A stretch of DNA of 64,000 nt, taken from Xylogone sp. PMI_703. Lineage: Eukaryota; Ascomycota; Leotiomycetes. The position numbers and the translations under genes are program-made. Each line of letters begins with the position of its first letter. Within the stretch, counting starts at the first letter, position 1. Below are positions 11,094-22,810 of this stretch, one piece after another. The DNA is taken from assembly GCA_021399445.1 (NCBI GenBank), contig JAJTUQ010000008.1, positions 930,001-994,000 on the forward strand. Direction: 5' to 3'. Below the pieces are notes generated by a model. The model saw nothing but the letters and a program-made list of their open reading frames with translations. It was not told where the DNA came from and did not search any database.

Positions 11094-11452
11094 TATTAGT
11101 TGAGTTCTGCGTAGATGGTCACGAGCGGCGGGCAAGGAGGAAGACTTGGTGGGCGAGGATTGGACAAGTTGCACAGGAGGGGAGAGCTGAGGGGTGGGTT
11201 ATTGGTGGAATATTGGTTGTGGGCAATTGCATGTTTCATGACCCTTGGATGAGGAAGATGCCCAGAGAGGGACTTCCTCACGTCTACGGTATTCTGATCA
11301 AGATCCTAGGCTATGGCCGATACTGGTGTGCCGTATGCCTGTAGGCGAGACTATATAACCTCTATGATGTGCTCCCAAATCCTGTTTCCAACAAAATTCT
11401 CTTTCTGGCAGCTTTTACAAGATATTCTTCTGCTTACATTTGACTCTCGAAA

Positions 11453-12521
11453 ATGGCTGCTATTGCCTCCCGCCACGTCCATTTCTCGTTCCCTCCAGTA
11501 TCTCATGTCAAGTACTTTCCTCCAGCATCTCAACGCCAGGATGAGGATGATTTGGCAGCTAAGATTCGAAGTATGGCCAAGAATTCCTAGAAGTATGAAA
11601 CTGTCTAATCTGTTGTAGGAATCACAAATCCCGATAGCGACTTTATCCACGACGAAACAGATGATGACCTACCACCGATTGAAAAGGTGTTGAATTCGGA
11701 GACGCGCTGCGTTATCCCGATCTTAGACTACGATATTGGCTATAACTCCCAAAATCCTGAAAGCCCAATCGTGAATACAAATGAAAACCGTATCGGCTCT
11801 AAGCAGTCAAGATTGGATAATGATGAGAGTCACAATACTGGCACTCGAGACACGTGCACATATTTGTTATTCTGGGAGTCCTTTTTAACCAGACATAGGT
11901 AATCCAATGATCCTTGAAGGCGATGATCAAAATACCTCCAATTACCGAGTCACTGATATTTCTGCTGATGCAGACCAGCAGATCCGCCCATCGGCCCAAA
12001 ATGTATGGTATGATATTGAAGATAACCGTTATGTTGACGGGAATGGGCGTCCGATTCCTCAACTCCAGCTAGACAGCCCAACTTCTACATCTATGCTAGC
12101 CGAGAACATTCACTGCTCTCGTTATTGCTCCTCTCCATTATCTCAAGAACATATTAAACCAGATAGTAATGGTAAAACCATTCCGGACATATTTGATGAT
12201 CAGACGCCGGAGTCCCTTTGTGCGCATATGGAGAAAATGAACAAAGAGGAGAGCAAAGAGGAGTGCACGAAAGAGCTTGAAAGAGATATGCTCTTAGCTT
12301 TTGAAGAGCTGGAGAAGTCGTCTTCTGCTGCTCCTGAGCCATCACACTGTCAACCCGAGCAGAAACGACATCAGAGCAGCTCAACCGACAAGACAATAGA
12401 TGAGGTGAAGTTCATCACCGACCGAGCCATGAATAATAAGAAGGGATTCTTCGGGAGGTACGTACCAGAAGGCTTGGCAGGACATACTTTTGTGTTACGT
12501 CACGGAAGAAAAAAGGACTAG
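11453..12521 (+). CDS. Unrecognised acidic protein, multi-exon; one junction unresolved
   Basis: Exon 1 is 11453-11570 (MAAIASRHVHFSF). A 48-nt intron (11571-11618, GTATGG...GTTGTAG, branch CTAAT) joins in frame to an exon from 11619 rich in Asp/Glu/Asn. That frame closes at 11902. A second coding-like frame at about 11899-12521 is one base out of register (YVDGNGRPIPQLQLDS; EECTKELERDMLLAFEEL; C-terminus GFFGRYVPEGLAGHTF). A junction between them is likely but needs either a weak donor (GTCACA near 11829) or a frameshift. No domain is recognised; composition suggests a soluble, possibly nuclear protein. It lies about 740 bp downstream of the BAH-PHD gene on the same strand. Confidence 0.45.
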
Positions 12522-12765
12522 GATAGAACCTTCCAGTATATTCTCCTAAAAAATATCTACTATTCGTTACTAAATTTCTAACATTACTATATATCTCGCC
12601 TACTGTATATAAGCATCAGCTCACCCAAACCTCATCTCTATCAAAGTTGTGAAAATAAAATATATAGATTATAAAGAGTCAGTGAATGTCAAGGTACTAT
12701 ACTACAAAGAAACTTTAAATATTATTAAAAAAAATTTATCGCAGTAAAGTTACACTATCACCGAA

Positions 12766-13247
12766 TTATCTCCAGCCAAGTTTTCGAAACAGCTTGTGAT
12801 AGCGTTTTGATTTTAATAGAGTCTCTTTGGCACTCAGATACAATAGTCCTCCTTGAAGATTATTCTCAGGCTCTTCAACTCTTACCTGCGCCCTATTTTC
12901 GATCTTGGCATCGAGAGAATGAAGTCTGTCCCGCAGACTCTGAGACCTAAGGTGAGCAGGTCCAAAGACTTTCTCATATCCAATTAAAGCCCTTGAATAC
13001 ATAGTCCTGGCCTTTACTATATCAGCTTGACGTTCGAAGAGAGAGCCGAGGCCCCAGACTGTGTTTAGCGCTGGGATATAAGTTATAGTATTATCAATAC
13101 CAATAGTATTCTCGAAGCCTTGTAGCGCCCGCTGGTACATCTGCTCGGCCTCGACCAGCTTGCCCTGGTTCTTGTAGAGGTTCGCGAGGTTGTTGACTGT
13201 GTCAAGCGTCGACGTGTGCTCGGGACCCCATGCCTTCTCGTAGCCTT
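12766..13247 (-). pseudogene. TPR-repeat relic, 5'-truncated
   Basis: The frame reads through at least two 42-residue TPR units of the NB-ARC-associated type (GPEHTSTLDTVNNLANLY; AEQMYQRALQGFENTIG) and then a C-terminal tail. Similarity stops abruptly at about 13247, with no NB-ARC or HET upstream. The 13140-13250 segment is clearly more GC-rich than its surroundings, and the repeats differ from those of the HET gene at 0.4-3.3 kb. It therefore derives from another NLR-type gene, probably through a truncated duplication. Confidence 0.65.
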
Positions 13248-13259
13248 AACTACTCTCTC

Positions 13260-14352
13260 TGGATTAGTGAAAATCATTTGACGATCTCACTCTGCTCCGC
13301 ATTCCTCTCTAAGATTATAGGCAACTAGACATGTTGTATAAGTCTCTATCGTGGAGGTTTCAAGAAACAAGCTGCTGAGAGAAATAACAGTGTCTTCTCC
13401 TAATCTTTCACCCTAAGCACAGCTTAGGGTTGATCTCACACATACAGCAACCTCGGTGAGTGACGAACAGTATAACATCTTAGAAGCTTCCCAAAGCCCC
13501 TCTGTTAGGAACAGGGCAACTACGGTCTTGGATCCAGTGCAATCCGGGATGTGAAATCGAAACTGCAGATGGGGGAGAAGCAATTGGAGAAGCAGTTACA
13601 CAAGTCTAACTACAGGATTCTGGACGTAAATTAGCATTTTGCCTTGCAATATAACGATTTATCTAGTTTATATGCGCTATATCTTACTATGTTTATTAAT
13701 TTTGCCATCGCTGATCTTTTGCTCTTTCCGTTTTGGTCTTATTTACGGGGAAAGATATTACGGAGAGCCATCCACAATCCAAGAGAAGTAAGCAAGTATA
13801 CCTATTAGGTGAAGCGGTAAATTAATTGTGAGGCAGGCTTATGCACATCGGTATCAGCTGAACAAGCGCTGCAGCGAGTCAGAAACGCAGGTAGTACTCC
13901 AAAACTGCATGTGGAGGTTGAAGACACGTGGTATCTCAAACTATAATCATTCCTAGCTGCCTTTCTTGCCGGCCCCCAGAAGTCACAGCCTGTAAAAATG
14001 TGGTAGAAATCACCAATAGGGGTAAACGAACCTAGTAAGATGTTTCCCCGCTGTCTGCCTTGCACTATAAACAGTGAAAAAACCGTCTCGCTGCTAAGGG
14101 TAAGCGTGAATGCACTCTTTGCGTGGCTAAGGGAAGATCGCCTTCCAGATGAGGGTAGCAGCCACACACGCTCTTGCCAGTAGCCCAACACTACCAAAGT
14201 GAGGTGCGGATCAGACGGGCAAGACAGAGTGTCGTGGACAGATTGCCGCCTGCCCCTGCTCCGTGAAGGTATTCCATAAATATCCCTATACCCCTAGGAG
14301 TTTCCCTTCCATATGTAAAGGGGTCTCTGAACAACTACACATTCTTATAAAC
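13260..14352. other. Intergenic, no supported gene
   Basis: A 130-codon minus-strand frame (14197-13805) has no recognisable domain. The right part should include the ancestral promoter of the ligase pseudogene. Confidence 0.35.
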
Positions 14353-16025
14353 ATGCCCTTTCCATTCAGCTCGCTATGCGAACTTCTCAATAAACTTGAC
14401 GAAAACCGCGCCAAGTCATTGAGTGCAAGCAAGATCTCCGACCTTGACTCAAAAACAGTGGTTGCCTGGTTCAGCAAGCATAAAGGAATCATCCCACGAC
14501 AAGGTTCGGAAGCAGTTGCATTCTTGTCGTGTCTCTTCCCCGAACGCCGACCAGATAGGGTCTTCGGCCTAAGAGTAGGACAGCTTGAAAGAATTATACA
14601 ACGAGCACAATGTCTTGGATCATCCCGGATGATGGATTTGAAAAGGTGGAAGACCGGTGACAGTTTAGACTTCGCATCATGCGTGGAACAGGTGATGTCT
14701 ATAACAGACTGCGAGTCAAGGCACAGCCCAGACGTGACCCTGGAAGAGCTTGATGATGCCCTTGATCAGATTGCGGCCCATGTCAGTGTTCTCATCGAAT
14801 AGTTTGAGAGGAAAGATTAAAGAGAAACATGGCCAATCAATCCGCATAGATGATTTGCTTTCGAGGGTATTCCGGGCGTTGAAGAGCTCGGAAGCAAAGT
14901 GGATGGTTCGTATGTTATCGAAGAATTACAGCCCAGTTTGCGTTCCTGAACTGTTGGCAATGCGCCAATTTCACTTCCTTTTTCCTAGTCTCCTAACCCT
15001 TCAAAATTCGTTCGAAGCCGCCGTGAAGCTCCTGGACGAACCGACAATCGACTCCATACCCTTCCAAGTGGCAAGTGATGCGGAGGGTGCACTGACGGAG
15101 ATTGCAAATAATGAGCTCAGACCTCAGGTTGGGGTGATGATTGGGCGACCGATCCATGAAAAGGCAAGAAGCATTAAGCATTGTTGTCAATTGGCGGGTC
15201 AAAGACGAATGAGTGTTGAGCGGAAATATGACGGCGAATACTGCCAAATTCACATCGATCTAAGCAAGGCTAATTATATCCAAATTTTCTCCAAAAGTGG
15301 GAAAGACTCTACCAGCGACCGCAGAGGACTACATCATCTGCTGCGAGATTGCCTAGCGCTCAATGAAGCGTGCAGTAAGATCAAGAAACAGTGTATCCTA
15401 GAGGGAGAACTGCTTGTATGGAATGATGACGACGAGAAAATCGAACCCTTCTACAAAATTCGTCGGCATGTGAAGCGATCTAGAAACTTTATCGGAACTG
15501 CTCTCGACTCACCCGCCGATCCAGGTGAGCATCTTATGATCATGTTTTACGATATTCTGTTACTTGACGACACTCGCTGTATCAGTGAGAACCATGACAA
15601 ACGGCGTGAGTTGCTTAAATCTTTGGTTTGTTGCATTCCTGGCCGGGTCAACATCGGAACTCGTGGTATAACATAATTGACTTCTCATCTTCAGATGCAC
15701 CAAAGCGGCTTAGTGAGGCATTCGCTCGAGCTATCACGCAACGGTGGGAAGGTTTTGTATTAAAAGGCTGTGATGACCCTTACTTCTCATTCAAAAGGGC
15801 CAAGCCATTCATAAAATTAAAGAAAGACTACATATCAGGCCTGGGGGATGCTGCCGACTTTGCCATTGTTGGGGGACGCCGTGATGCGAGAGACGAGCGG
15901 GTAATTGGCATTGGGAAGCTATGGTGGACATCATTTTACATTGGATGCTTAGAGAACAAGAATGATGTCTGCCGTTTTGATGCCAAACCGAGATTTTATA
16001 TAATCGATATGATCGACTTGCATGG

Positions 16026-16247
16026 TGTTGACTGGCGCCTACTATAGCTTGTAGCGCCTAGTATTACTTATAGGCAACCGCTACGGAGAGCTGTAAGCCG
16101 GCCGTAATTACGGCCGGTTACAGGGGCATATAGAGCAGTATAAGTATGGCTGTACTTGCCCACTATATTGCAGTTGATTTATTAGTTCAATTCAATTAGT
16201 TTTCAGCTATTCAATATATGCTACATTGCTATTCGTCATAACCAACA
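16026..16247. mobile_element. Solo LTR, 222 bp, with CATGG target-site duplication
   Basis: The insert begins TGTTG and ends CAACA (perfect 5-bp terminal inverted repeat with TG...CA ends). It is flanked by CATGG at 16021-16025 and 16248-16252. Removing the insert and one CATGG restores the ligase reading frame at DLHG-ISKDN, which confirms the borders. No internal retrotransposon sequence is present, so this is a solo LTR left by LTR-LTR recombination. The superfamily cannot be assigned. Confidence 0.92.
16098..16117. repeat. Perfect 20-bp palindrome inside the LTR
   Basis: CCGGCCGTAATTACGGCCGG equals its own reverse complement. It lies just before a TATA-like stretch (CATATAGAGCAGTATAAG), which would fit an LTR promoter/enhancer element. 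The function is inferred. Confidence 0.8.
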
Positions 16248-16736
16248 CATGGCATCTCGAAAGACAACATCCGATATCTCAACCGTCATGGCTATTTCGA
16301 ACGAGTACCATTTGCCCACTCCATACCTGAATTCGATGTGGGATTTGACCGGCAGCTCCAGCCTGCCGAGCTATTCAAACGTCCATTTGCTGTGGAGTTG
16401 ATGGGCGTTGGCTTCGACAAGCCATCCAACAGTAGGTATTTTGCTCTGCGGTTTCCACGTTTGCTGAAGATACATGGGGATCGCTCGTTCAAGGATACGA
16501 CCAGCCTCGAGGAGCTGCAGAAGATGGCAAAGCAATGCAGCGAAGTGCCTGAAGATAGTGTGAGAGAAGAGACACGCTAGCTTAGCCAGCTAGGAATTTC
16601 GGATTATCTAGCTAGACCTGTGACAGAAGCAACTCCGGTCGAGGAAGAGGCGAACAAAAGCAGTAGGAAGCGGAAATTAGCTTCGGAGACGTTTCCACGA
16701 GGCGATTCAGCTATAAAGCGAGTTAGACTGGATTGA

Positions 16737-17453
16737 CAATTTGCGGAGGATTGCCCTAGAGTATTTTAGGCCAACCTCGGCTACGAGTAATTGGCCCGTC
16801 GTTGTTGCCAACAGGGTAAATGTGCGTTCTATCCAATCAGAGTTATTTAATCGAGCTACTGGACGTACTCCAATTTCGAGAGCGCAATTCCATGAAGCCA
16901 AGTAGTTAGATGCCAAAGGTTAAAAGGATATAATTTGGTGGAGAGGATCTCGTTATAGCACCACTAAAGATTCCAATATTTTGAGTGGATCACGGGGCTC
17001 CATTGCCTTCACGCCTTAGGCTTGAAAACCTTCCCACAGGTTCCGGCAACGTGATGTTCGAGAGCTTCCCAGAGAAATATTCGAAATCGTAGAGCAAAAG
17101 TAGCCTAGATACTGTACCACACTGCCACAGGAATTAATTAAATAATATCCAGAGTTTGTCCTATCCGATGATGCAATGCGAGCTTATATCACGTGATCAT
17201 TCAAAATTCTTTAACCGTATAAGTTATAGAAATGTGACTTCCCCGCTGTCATCAAGTGGTGGGGAGCATAGGTTATAATGGATGATAAAAATTATCATAA
17301 AAAATAAATAATATGCCGCCTTCCGCAAAGAAACATCTTCGTTTACTATTCCATATATACCATTCCGAGACCTTTTGGGCTGCGCTCGAGTTCTTTCCTG
17401 TAATCATTCTCTTAGTTGCTGCGTCTAGTGGAAATTTGAGGTTCATCTATAAC
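16737..17453. other. Intergenic between ligase relic and WOPR gene
   Basis: No gene or repeat recognised; it carries the 3' regions of two convergent genes. Positions 17150-17330 are AT-rich. Confidence 0.4.
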
Positions 17454-18599
17454 TTACTGCATCTTTGCTAGACCGCCAATAGGCTTTGTCCTTTTGCGCT
17501 TTTTGCGTCCTACTACTTCATATGTCTCTTCAACAGGAATAATAATACTTTCAAGTGTCGGATCAGTAGTTGGCGTTAAGAACTTCGAGCTTTGGTCTTG
17601 TGAATAGTAGCAAATTAGGTGAAACTGTTCCCCAGTCGACGTGGTAAGGCTGATCATTTTCTTCATCAATGTACAGAGCTTGTCTTGGTATCTCGACTTG
17701 TCACCTGAAGCAATCCTGATATCCTGGTCACTACCTCTTTTGTCGTCATAATTTTCGTCGCCTGTCATACACTTTGTCTGTCGAAATATTTGAAATTCTT
17801 TGGAATACCTTCCTGAATCCCATGATTTCCCATCTAACCAGTCTTGTATAACCGGGCCAACCCGCAGGAACACTGATCCCGGCTGGATTGATTGCTTTGC
17901 CTTATCAGATAGTGGTCCCTCCACGTATGGTAAGGCACCTTGTCGGCAAGCTTGGATTAATTTGATTGCATCAGCCTTGGTCGGTACGTCTCCATGGTAT
18001 GTCTCCATCTCGACAAACTTCTGGAACCAAATGTCTCTCCTGGATTCACTCGTGTTTAGAGTGTAGATGACATCATATTCCAAGTACATTGCAGCAAGAT
18101 CCATTGAGTAAATAAGTTCGTCCAAAACATCAGTATATTCATCATCCCATTGCCAGTTCTGAGAGATCCATAGTGTATGTAACATCTTCTCTATCCATTG
18201 CTTTGCTCTGCGAGATCTATAGCTGTGCGAGAAACTGCCGGGCTGTAACTTCGTCCGAGAATAATAGTGCATCCACAGGACACGGACAATGGTGTTAAAA
18301 GCGACCTCGATGTCGGTGTCCTTTTTAGAAACTATTCTCCCATAGTCTCGCAATTCGGAGATATCATTTGTATAGAAATCCACCTTCTTACGGAGTACTC
18401 GAAGTTTATGTTGCGTGATGGACTCTCTTGCCGTATTTATAGCTTTTGTTGTGTTACGAAGTATTTCGGGAATTCCAGACGTGGCCGTGACACGAGGGCG
18501 CTTCCCGCTAATTACACGATGCGCTTCTGGTTCGACATATGAAGGAATATTAGGGATATCTTCTAAAGTTTCGAGGTTAGAAAGGTCGAGGATTAACAT
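17454..18599 (-). CDS. Gti1/Pac2 (WOPR) family transcription regulator with the WOPR domain at the C-terminus
   Basis: A single-exon frame of 381 residues. WOPRa lies at about 199-275 (ETYHGDVPTKADAIKLIQAC, RQGALPYVEGPLSD, GSVFLRV, WLDGKSWDSGRYSKEFQIFR). WOPRb lies at about 308-355 (LMKKMISLT, FHLICYYSQD, TDPTLESIIIPVE). A nuclear-signal-like RKKRKR is at 365-370. WOPR proteins (Wor1, Ryp1, Sge1, Pac2) bind DNA and control morphology, mating and host-interaction programmes. In those proteins the domain starts near residue 10; here it is preceded by about 200 residues rich in helix-forming and aromatic positions with no recognised domain. The gene is intact and divergent from the homeobox-C2H2 gene across 1.2 kb, so two putative regulators sit back to back. 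Confidence 0.82.
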   Translation of the reverse strand: MLILDLSNLETLEDIPNIPSYVEPEAHRVISGKRPRVTATSGIPEILRNTTKAINTARESITQHKLRVLRKKVDFYTNDISELRDYGRIVSKKDTDIEVAFNTIVRVLWMHYYSRTKLQPGSFSHSYRSRRAKQWIEKMLHTLWISQNWQWDDEYTDVLDELIYSMDLAAMYLEYDVIYTLNTSESRRDIWFQKFVEMETYHGDVPTKADAIKLIQACRQGALPYVEGPLSDKAKQSIQPGSVFLRVGPVIQDWLDGKSWDSGRYSKEFQIFRQTKCMTGDENYDDKRGSDQDIRIASGDKSRYQDKLCTLMKKMISLTTSTGEQFHLICYYSQDQSSKFLTPTTDPTLESIIIPVEETYEVVGRKKRKRTKPIGGLAKMQ

Positions 18600-19831
18600 C
18601 GCGATTGAGTTGAGTATATAAAAAAAGGTGAGTTAAGCAATAAAGACCTCGAATTTATAGATAGTTTTTAACGCACCTCATTGCGCGATCATCATTGATT
18701 ATATAGTATAGTCATCTAGTCACCTCAGCTTCTGCTAGTGTTCTAGTCTCCCCTATTTGGTGAACTGGGGGGTGATAGGAGAACTCATGGTAAAGTTTAG
18801 ACCATATTTTACATTGTTGGAACTGGGTTTAGACGTAGCCTATCAGAAGTCATGCCAGGTTATGCGGATTTGCGGTCCCCCTAAATGTACTGAATATGTC
18901 CTTGTGGTCTTTATGGTGATAGCACATGTCGCCACCGTAATGATCACAGGTTCGTAACAGATATGGAGTATATGGCTTGTTAGGGTGTTCTTCAACGCTT
19001 TAGTCCATAACCAATGGTATAAGCTGCCCTGACAGCTGGCGAGCCCAGAATTGGCGGCTGGGTTATGCTGTAATGGGCCGGAATGCTCTGCGAATGGGTT
19101 CCCATTTGTTGCTCTGGTTTCTGACAGAGTAGATGAGTGCACCAGTAAGTTATCATACTCTAATATGCCGCTATCACTCTGAAACAGAGTCGTTCAGCGC
19201 AGAATAAAAATCTCAGCTATCCAACAACGTTGGTACACATCTCCTCTTGCTCATGTTTCACACCAATACTGCCTTACACACATCTCGTTTCAAGCACCCA
19301 TCCAAAGCCGTTTCATGTCAGTCCCTAGACACGCCATTTGATTTGTTAACAGTAGCTTGCATCGCGTGCATCGATCCCTGTAGTTCAGTTCCCCCGTATT
19401 TGAGGTTATACGGTATGCGTTGCCTCGATAGTAGTGGTCGAAATTCACCAGCTCATACTCCCTTATCAAAATTTGTAGGTTGTTGTGGCGATCGACGGAG
19501 TTTAATGGTTGGATCGAACCGAAAACGCGGATTCAGGCTTTGGAAGGACATCAAACATCTGATACTTACAAAGATGTGACATAATAAAGAAGCACAAAAT
19601 CTGAGTGACAAATACTTTTGAAACATCTGCGTTGAGCTCTTTCCCTACCTAATTAATTTGTTACATATTCCCATGTCTCCCACCCAGTGCTGAGCAATAC
19701 CCGACACAAGGGAACCAACTTCGACTGACGGTTTCCACGTCTCTTTTGTTCTGTTCGGGAATAATTATTATCGATTTTTCTGTTAGGATTCGCACCGTTA
19801 CACACCACTTGCTACATACCCGTTCTTCAAG
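18600..19831. promoter_or_regulatory. Long divergent intergenic region between two regulator genes
   Basis: 1.23 kb with no supported gene, containing the promoters of the WOPR gene and the homeobox-C2H2 gene. Short open frames inside lack coding character. Confidence 0.4.
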
Positions 19832-21354
19832 ATGGGAGAGTGCGTAAAAGAAGAGGGAGTTACCACAACCGAGTCCGCCCGAACCAAGGCCTCATCGAGA
19901 CCCTTGACGGAACAGCAAAAGAATGGCAAGGGACGAAAAACAAGCTTTAAGCAACAAGAAACTCTAGAAATGGAGTTCACCAAGAACCGAACACCAACCA
20001 CTATAATTCAAGAACGAATCGCAAAGGATATCAATATGACACAACGATCCGTCTATATCTGGTTCCAAAACCGGTATACAGCATATTCTGATTTCGTTTT
20101 TGTGTGCAATTCTAACTTTAACCTAGGCGTGCTAAGGAGAAGCTCAGGCTCAAGAAGAACATCGAGAATGGCGAAAACTACGATGTTATTCCCGAAGCTT
20201 GTCCTCGTATCTTATTCCCCGATCAATTGACAACACCCTCGGGTGAGATATTGGTGAGACCACACGCGAACGAGAGATTCCAACCACAATCTATATTCTC
20301 AGTGCTACAACCGAATAATGTGTACACAGGCACTGAATACAAAGTTTCAGTCGAGGATGACATGTTCTGTCGATACGTCGAAGCTGAAATGCATACTACC
20401 AGTCCTACAACCAACGCTGATTCCTCAGTCTCTACATCCACCTCCCCAGGCGTAGTCACTGTTCCGGCTGTACTCAAAAAGTTCCCTTGTACATTTCCGG
20501 GATGCAACAAGGGGTATTCCAGATCTGAGCATCTTCAACGGCATGCACGGAATCACGAAGGTGGGGGTAGTACCTGCGAGAGGTGTAGTGCGCATTTTAA
20601 GCGACCAGACTTACTTAGTATGTTATTTTCAAGCGTTGAATTTTAATATTAAAATTTTATAATATCATAGTTTTTTGCGAATGTTTCTAGGGAAAAAGGA
20701 ACATTTTTAGGTTTAAACACTTATAATGCATAGCTAACGTCTTGTTTTCTTTTACATTCAGAGCGTCATTTAAAGAGACATAAGGAGAAGGATGACAAAG
20801 CTGGTGGCGAAGGTCTCGGAAACTTGAGACCACGTAAGAAACTGTGGCGAGACGCACATGAAAATATTGTGGTTTCGAAAAAGGCAGTCGCGGCACCCAG
20901 AACAATGGCGACGGCCAATGTTACACAACCACAAGCCCTATCTACGAATCCAGACCAGATAAAGCGGGAAAGTGACAAAATTCAAGCCATATGCTATATG
21001 CACCAACCGCATTCTCCCTGCAGCATCCCGCCAATCTTAATCTCAGGTCTCTCTTTCGACGCACCCGTCTACCCAACAAGCGGCGGAAACGGCAGTTTGC
21101 CGTCCTCAGAATACATCAACTCGGATGAAAAGAACGACACATCTTGGTTTAGTTGTCAAGTCTTTAAGGATCCTGTGTTAGCTATTAGCAATGAGGCGTC
21201 TAAGCCAGATTCTGGTTCAGAACAGCAGAATTCCCATGGGAGGCCTGAGAGTTTTCAATATATTCTTCCTACGATTGAAAGTCAAAATTGGGCGATGACA
21301 AAATGGTGGCCATATTATGATGACTCCGATAACCCCGGGATGCAGCACATATGA
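19832..21354 (+). CDS. Homeobox plus C2H2 zinc-finger transcription factor
   Basis: Exons 19832-20073, 20127-20617 and 20762-21354 give 441 residues. The introns are 53 and 144 nt, with junction phases 2 and 1 respectively. The homeodomain is at about 34-92 (GRKTSFKQQETLEMEF...VYIWFQNRRAKEKLRLKK); the first intron falls inside its recognition helix (NR|RAK), which supports the splice. Two C2H2 fingers lie at about 198-252 (CTFPGCNKGYSRSEHLQRH and CERCSAHFKRPDLLKRHLKRH), the second split by intron 2. The C-terminal 190 residues are Ser/Pro/Asn-rich. The homeobox-C2H2 combination is known in Pezizomycotina as a nuclear DNA-binding regulator; its targets are unknown. All key zinc and homeodomain residues are present. 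Confidence 0.88.
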
Positions 21355-22810
21355 TGAAGCTTTGAGCTGCCCGCCTCAAGGGTATCAACTTATAGGAAAA
21401 GGCTTTCTATTGTAGTAAGGACTATGGACGAGATATCAGGTTTTGTGAATAATGGTAGCTTTTTTGAAATTTTTAATTTGCAAAACAATATTTTTGCATC
21501 ATAAATTACAATTTAGAAAATCGTGAAGTTTAGATGTCCTTACCACGTTGACCACCTGAGGGAGTGGAGAATTGAGAAAGCTTTGGCTGAGATTACTGTC
21601 CCAAGTTTAGTAGTTTAGTAGAGTTTTTAGAAACAACCTTAACAACTTGATCTTTAACAGTTTTTGTAGCTTTAAGTTAATTGCAAAGACAACAGAACAG
21701 ACTCACTCGCGAGTTGGTATACTATCGCGCAATGGAGCCATTCAGACTAGAATTCGAAGATGGTATGAAATCTCTGCTGGAGAAGTTCAGTAGGGCAGTC
21801 CGGAGGCTCGGCCTACGTCAACGAGAGGTGGAATGACACGTGGAATACAGGTCCACATAATTAATTAATAATACAACCAATACGGTACAGTATCCAATTG
21901 TTTGAATAATGATCCGGTGTGCTGCAGAGTCTAGTGCTACATTACCATAACTTACATAGTTTTGATCCAAAGGTAAAATGGGCAGAGAGCCTTGCCGCAT
22001 TGCCTAGTTTTTAGTTTCTACCTGTACCGCTCTCATGGCCGAACCGTTGGATCAGATGCTCTGTTACGAGAATATGGAGAGCGAAGCATAAACGAAAACA
22101 AGCTCAACAGGGCCAGTCAGATTCATGATTTCATTAGATGCCCGAATGTGAGTCATTTATAGCAGTCAAGAGGATAAGGTTCCGCGACTTGGACTGATTA
22201 TTGTTCTCAATACTAGGCTCACCGGCGGCAATGGAGAATGCCACGATCATCCTCTAACAACACAAAATATAGTTTACCACGTCGGGTAGCTAACAATGAA
22301 ACTTGATTAATGAGCTCATTAATGTATTCCAATCATTATAAAATGTGTATTACCCCCGATGATTGGCGACATTCCCTTTACTTATCTCTTAGAGCTTCAG
22401 TGGCTCTAGCTGTAAAGACAAATACCTGGTTATGTACATTAAACTTACGGTGAATAGCCTTCATCTCCTGTAAACTCAATTTTTGCTTGGCATTGTCAGA
22501 TAATAACAAGTGGCATCTTTGTTCCACCACTCCAGTGGACTTTGTCCCCTAAGTTACTATAAGAAAAAAGAACTTCTCCCGCTTATAGGCGAAAAGTACC
22601 ATGTGTTCTCACGCCCGCTCAACATCTGCCTCCTTCGGTCACCCTTTCCGCTGACCGAAACACACCAATGACCTGCTGACACGCGTAGGACTTACTTGGG
22701 GTCATGACTCATCCTAGCCACTAGGTGCCTAGGATTCATCCGACAAGAACACCTTGCCGATTACCAGTGTCGGTGACCAGATGTAGCAAGGCACGTTCAA
22801 GTCTAAAAAA
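21355..22810. other. Intergenic, no gene recognised
   Basis: 1.46 kb without a supported frame. The 3' end of the homeobox gene and the promoter of the membrane-protein gene should lie here. Confidence 0.4.

Larger units (their letters stand above)
14353..16736 (+). pseudogene. ATP-dependent DNA ligase, broken by frameshifts, a solo LTR and a nonsense codon
   Basis: The start is the ATG at 14353 (MPFPFSSLCELL). The N-terminal DNA-binding part precedes the nucleotidyltransferase core: motif I lysine in ERKYDGEYCQIH (about 15225), EGELLVW, FYDILLLDD, motif IV EGFVLKG and motif V FIKLKKDY. Damage, in order: a one-base gain near 14780 (AAH to FSSN); a second shift near 15660 before IIDFSSSD; a 222-bp LTR inserted in IDLHG / ISKDNIRYL at 16026-16247; and an in-frame TAG at 16578-16580, after which the frame continues to TGA at 16734 with a basic tail (SSRKRKL). 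Intact enzymes of this fungal family seal nicks in nuclear DNA repair. No functional product is expected here. Confidence 0.85.

Noticed and set aside
13805..14197. 130-codon minus-strand frame upstream of the ligase relic
   Set aside because: Composition is not protein-like and no motif was recognised.
19247..19579. 110-codon plus-strand frame upstream of the homeobox gene
   Set aside because: No domain, signal or splice support; it sits in the divergent promoter region.
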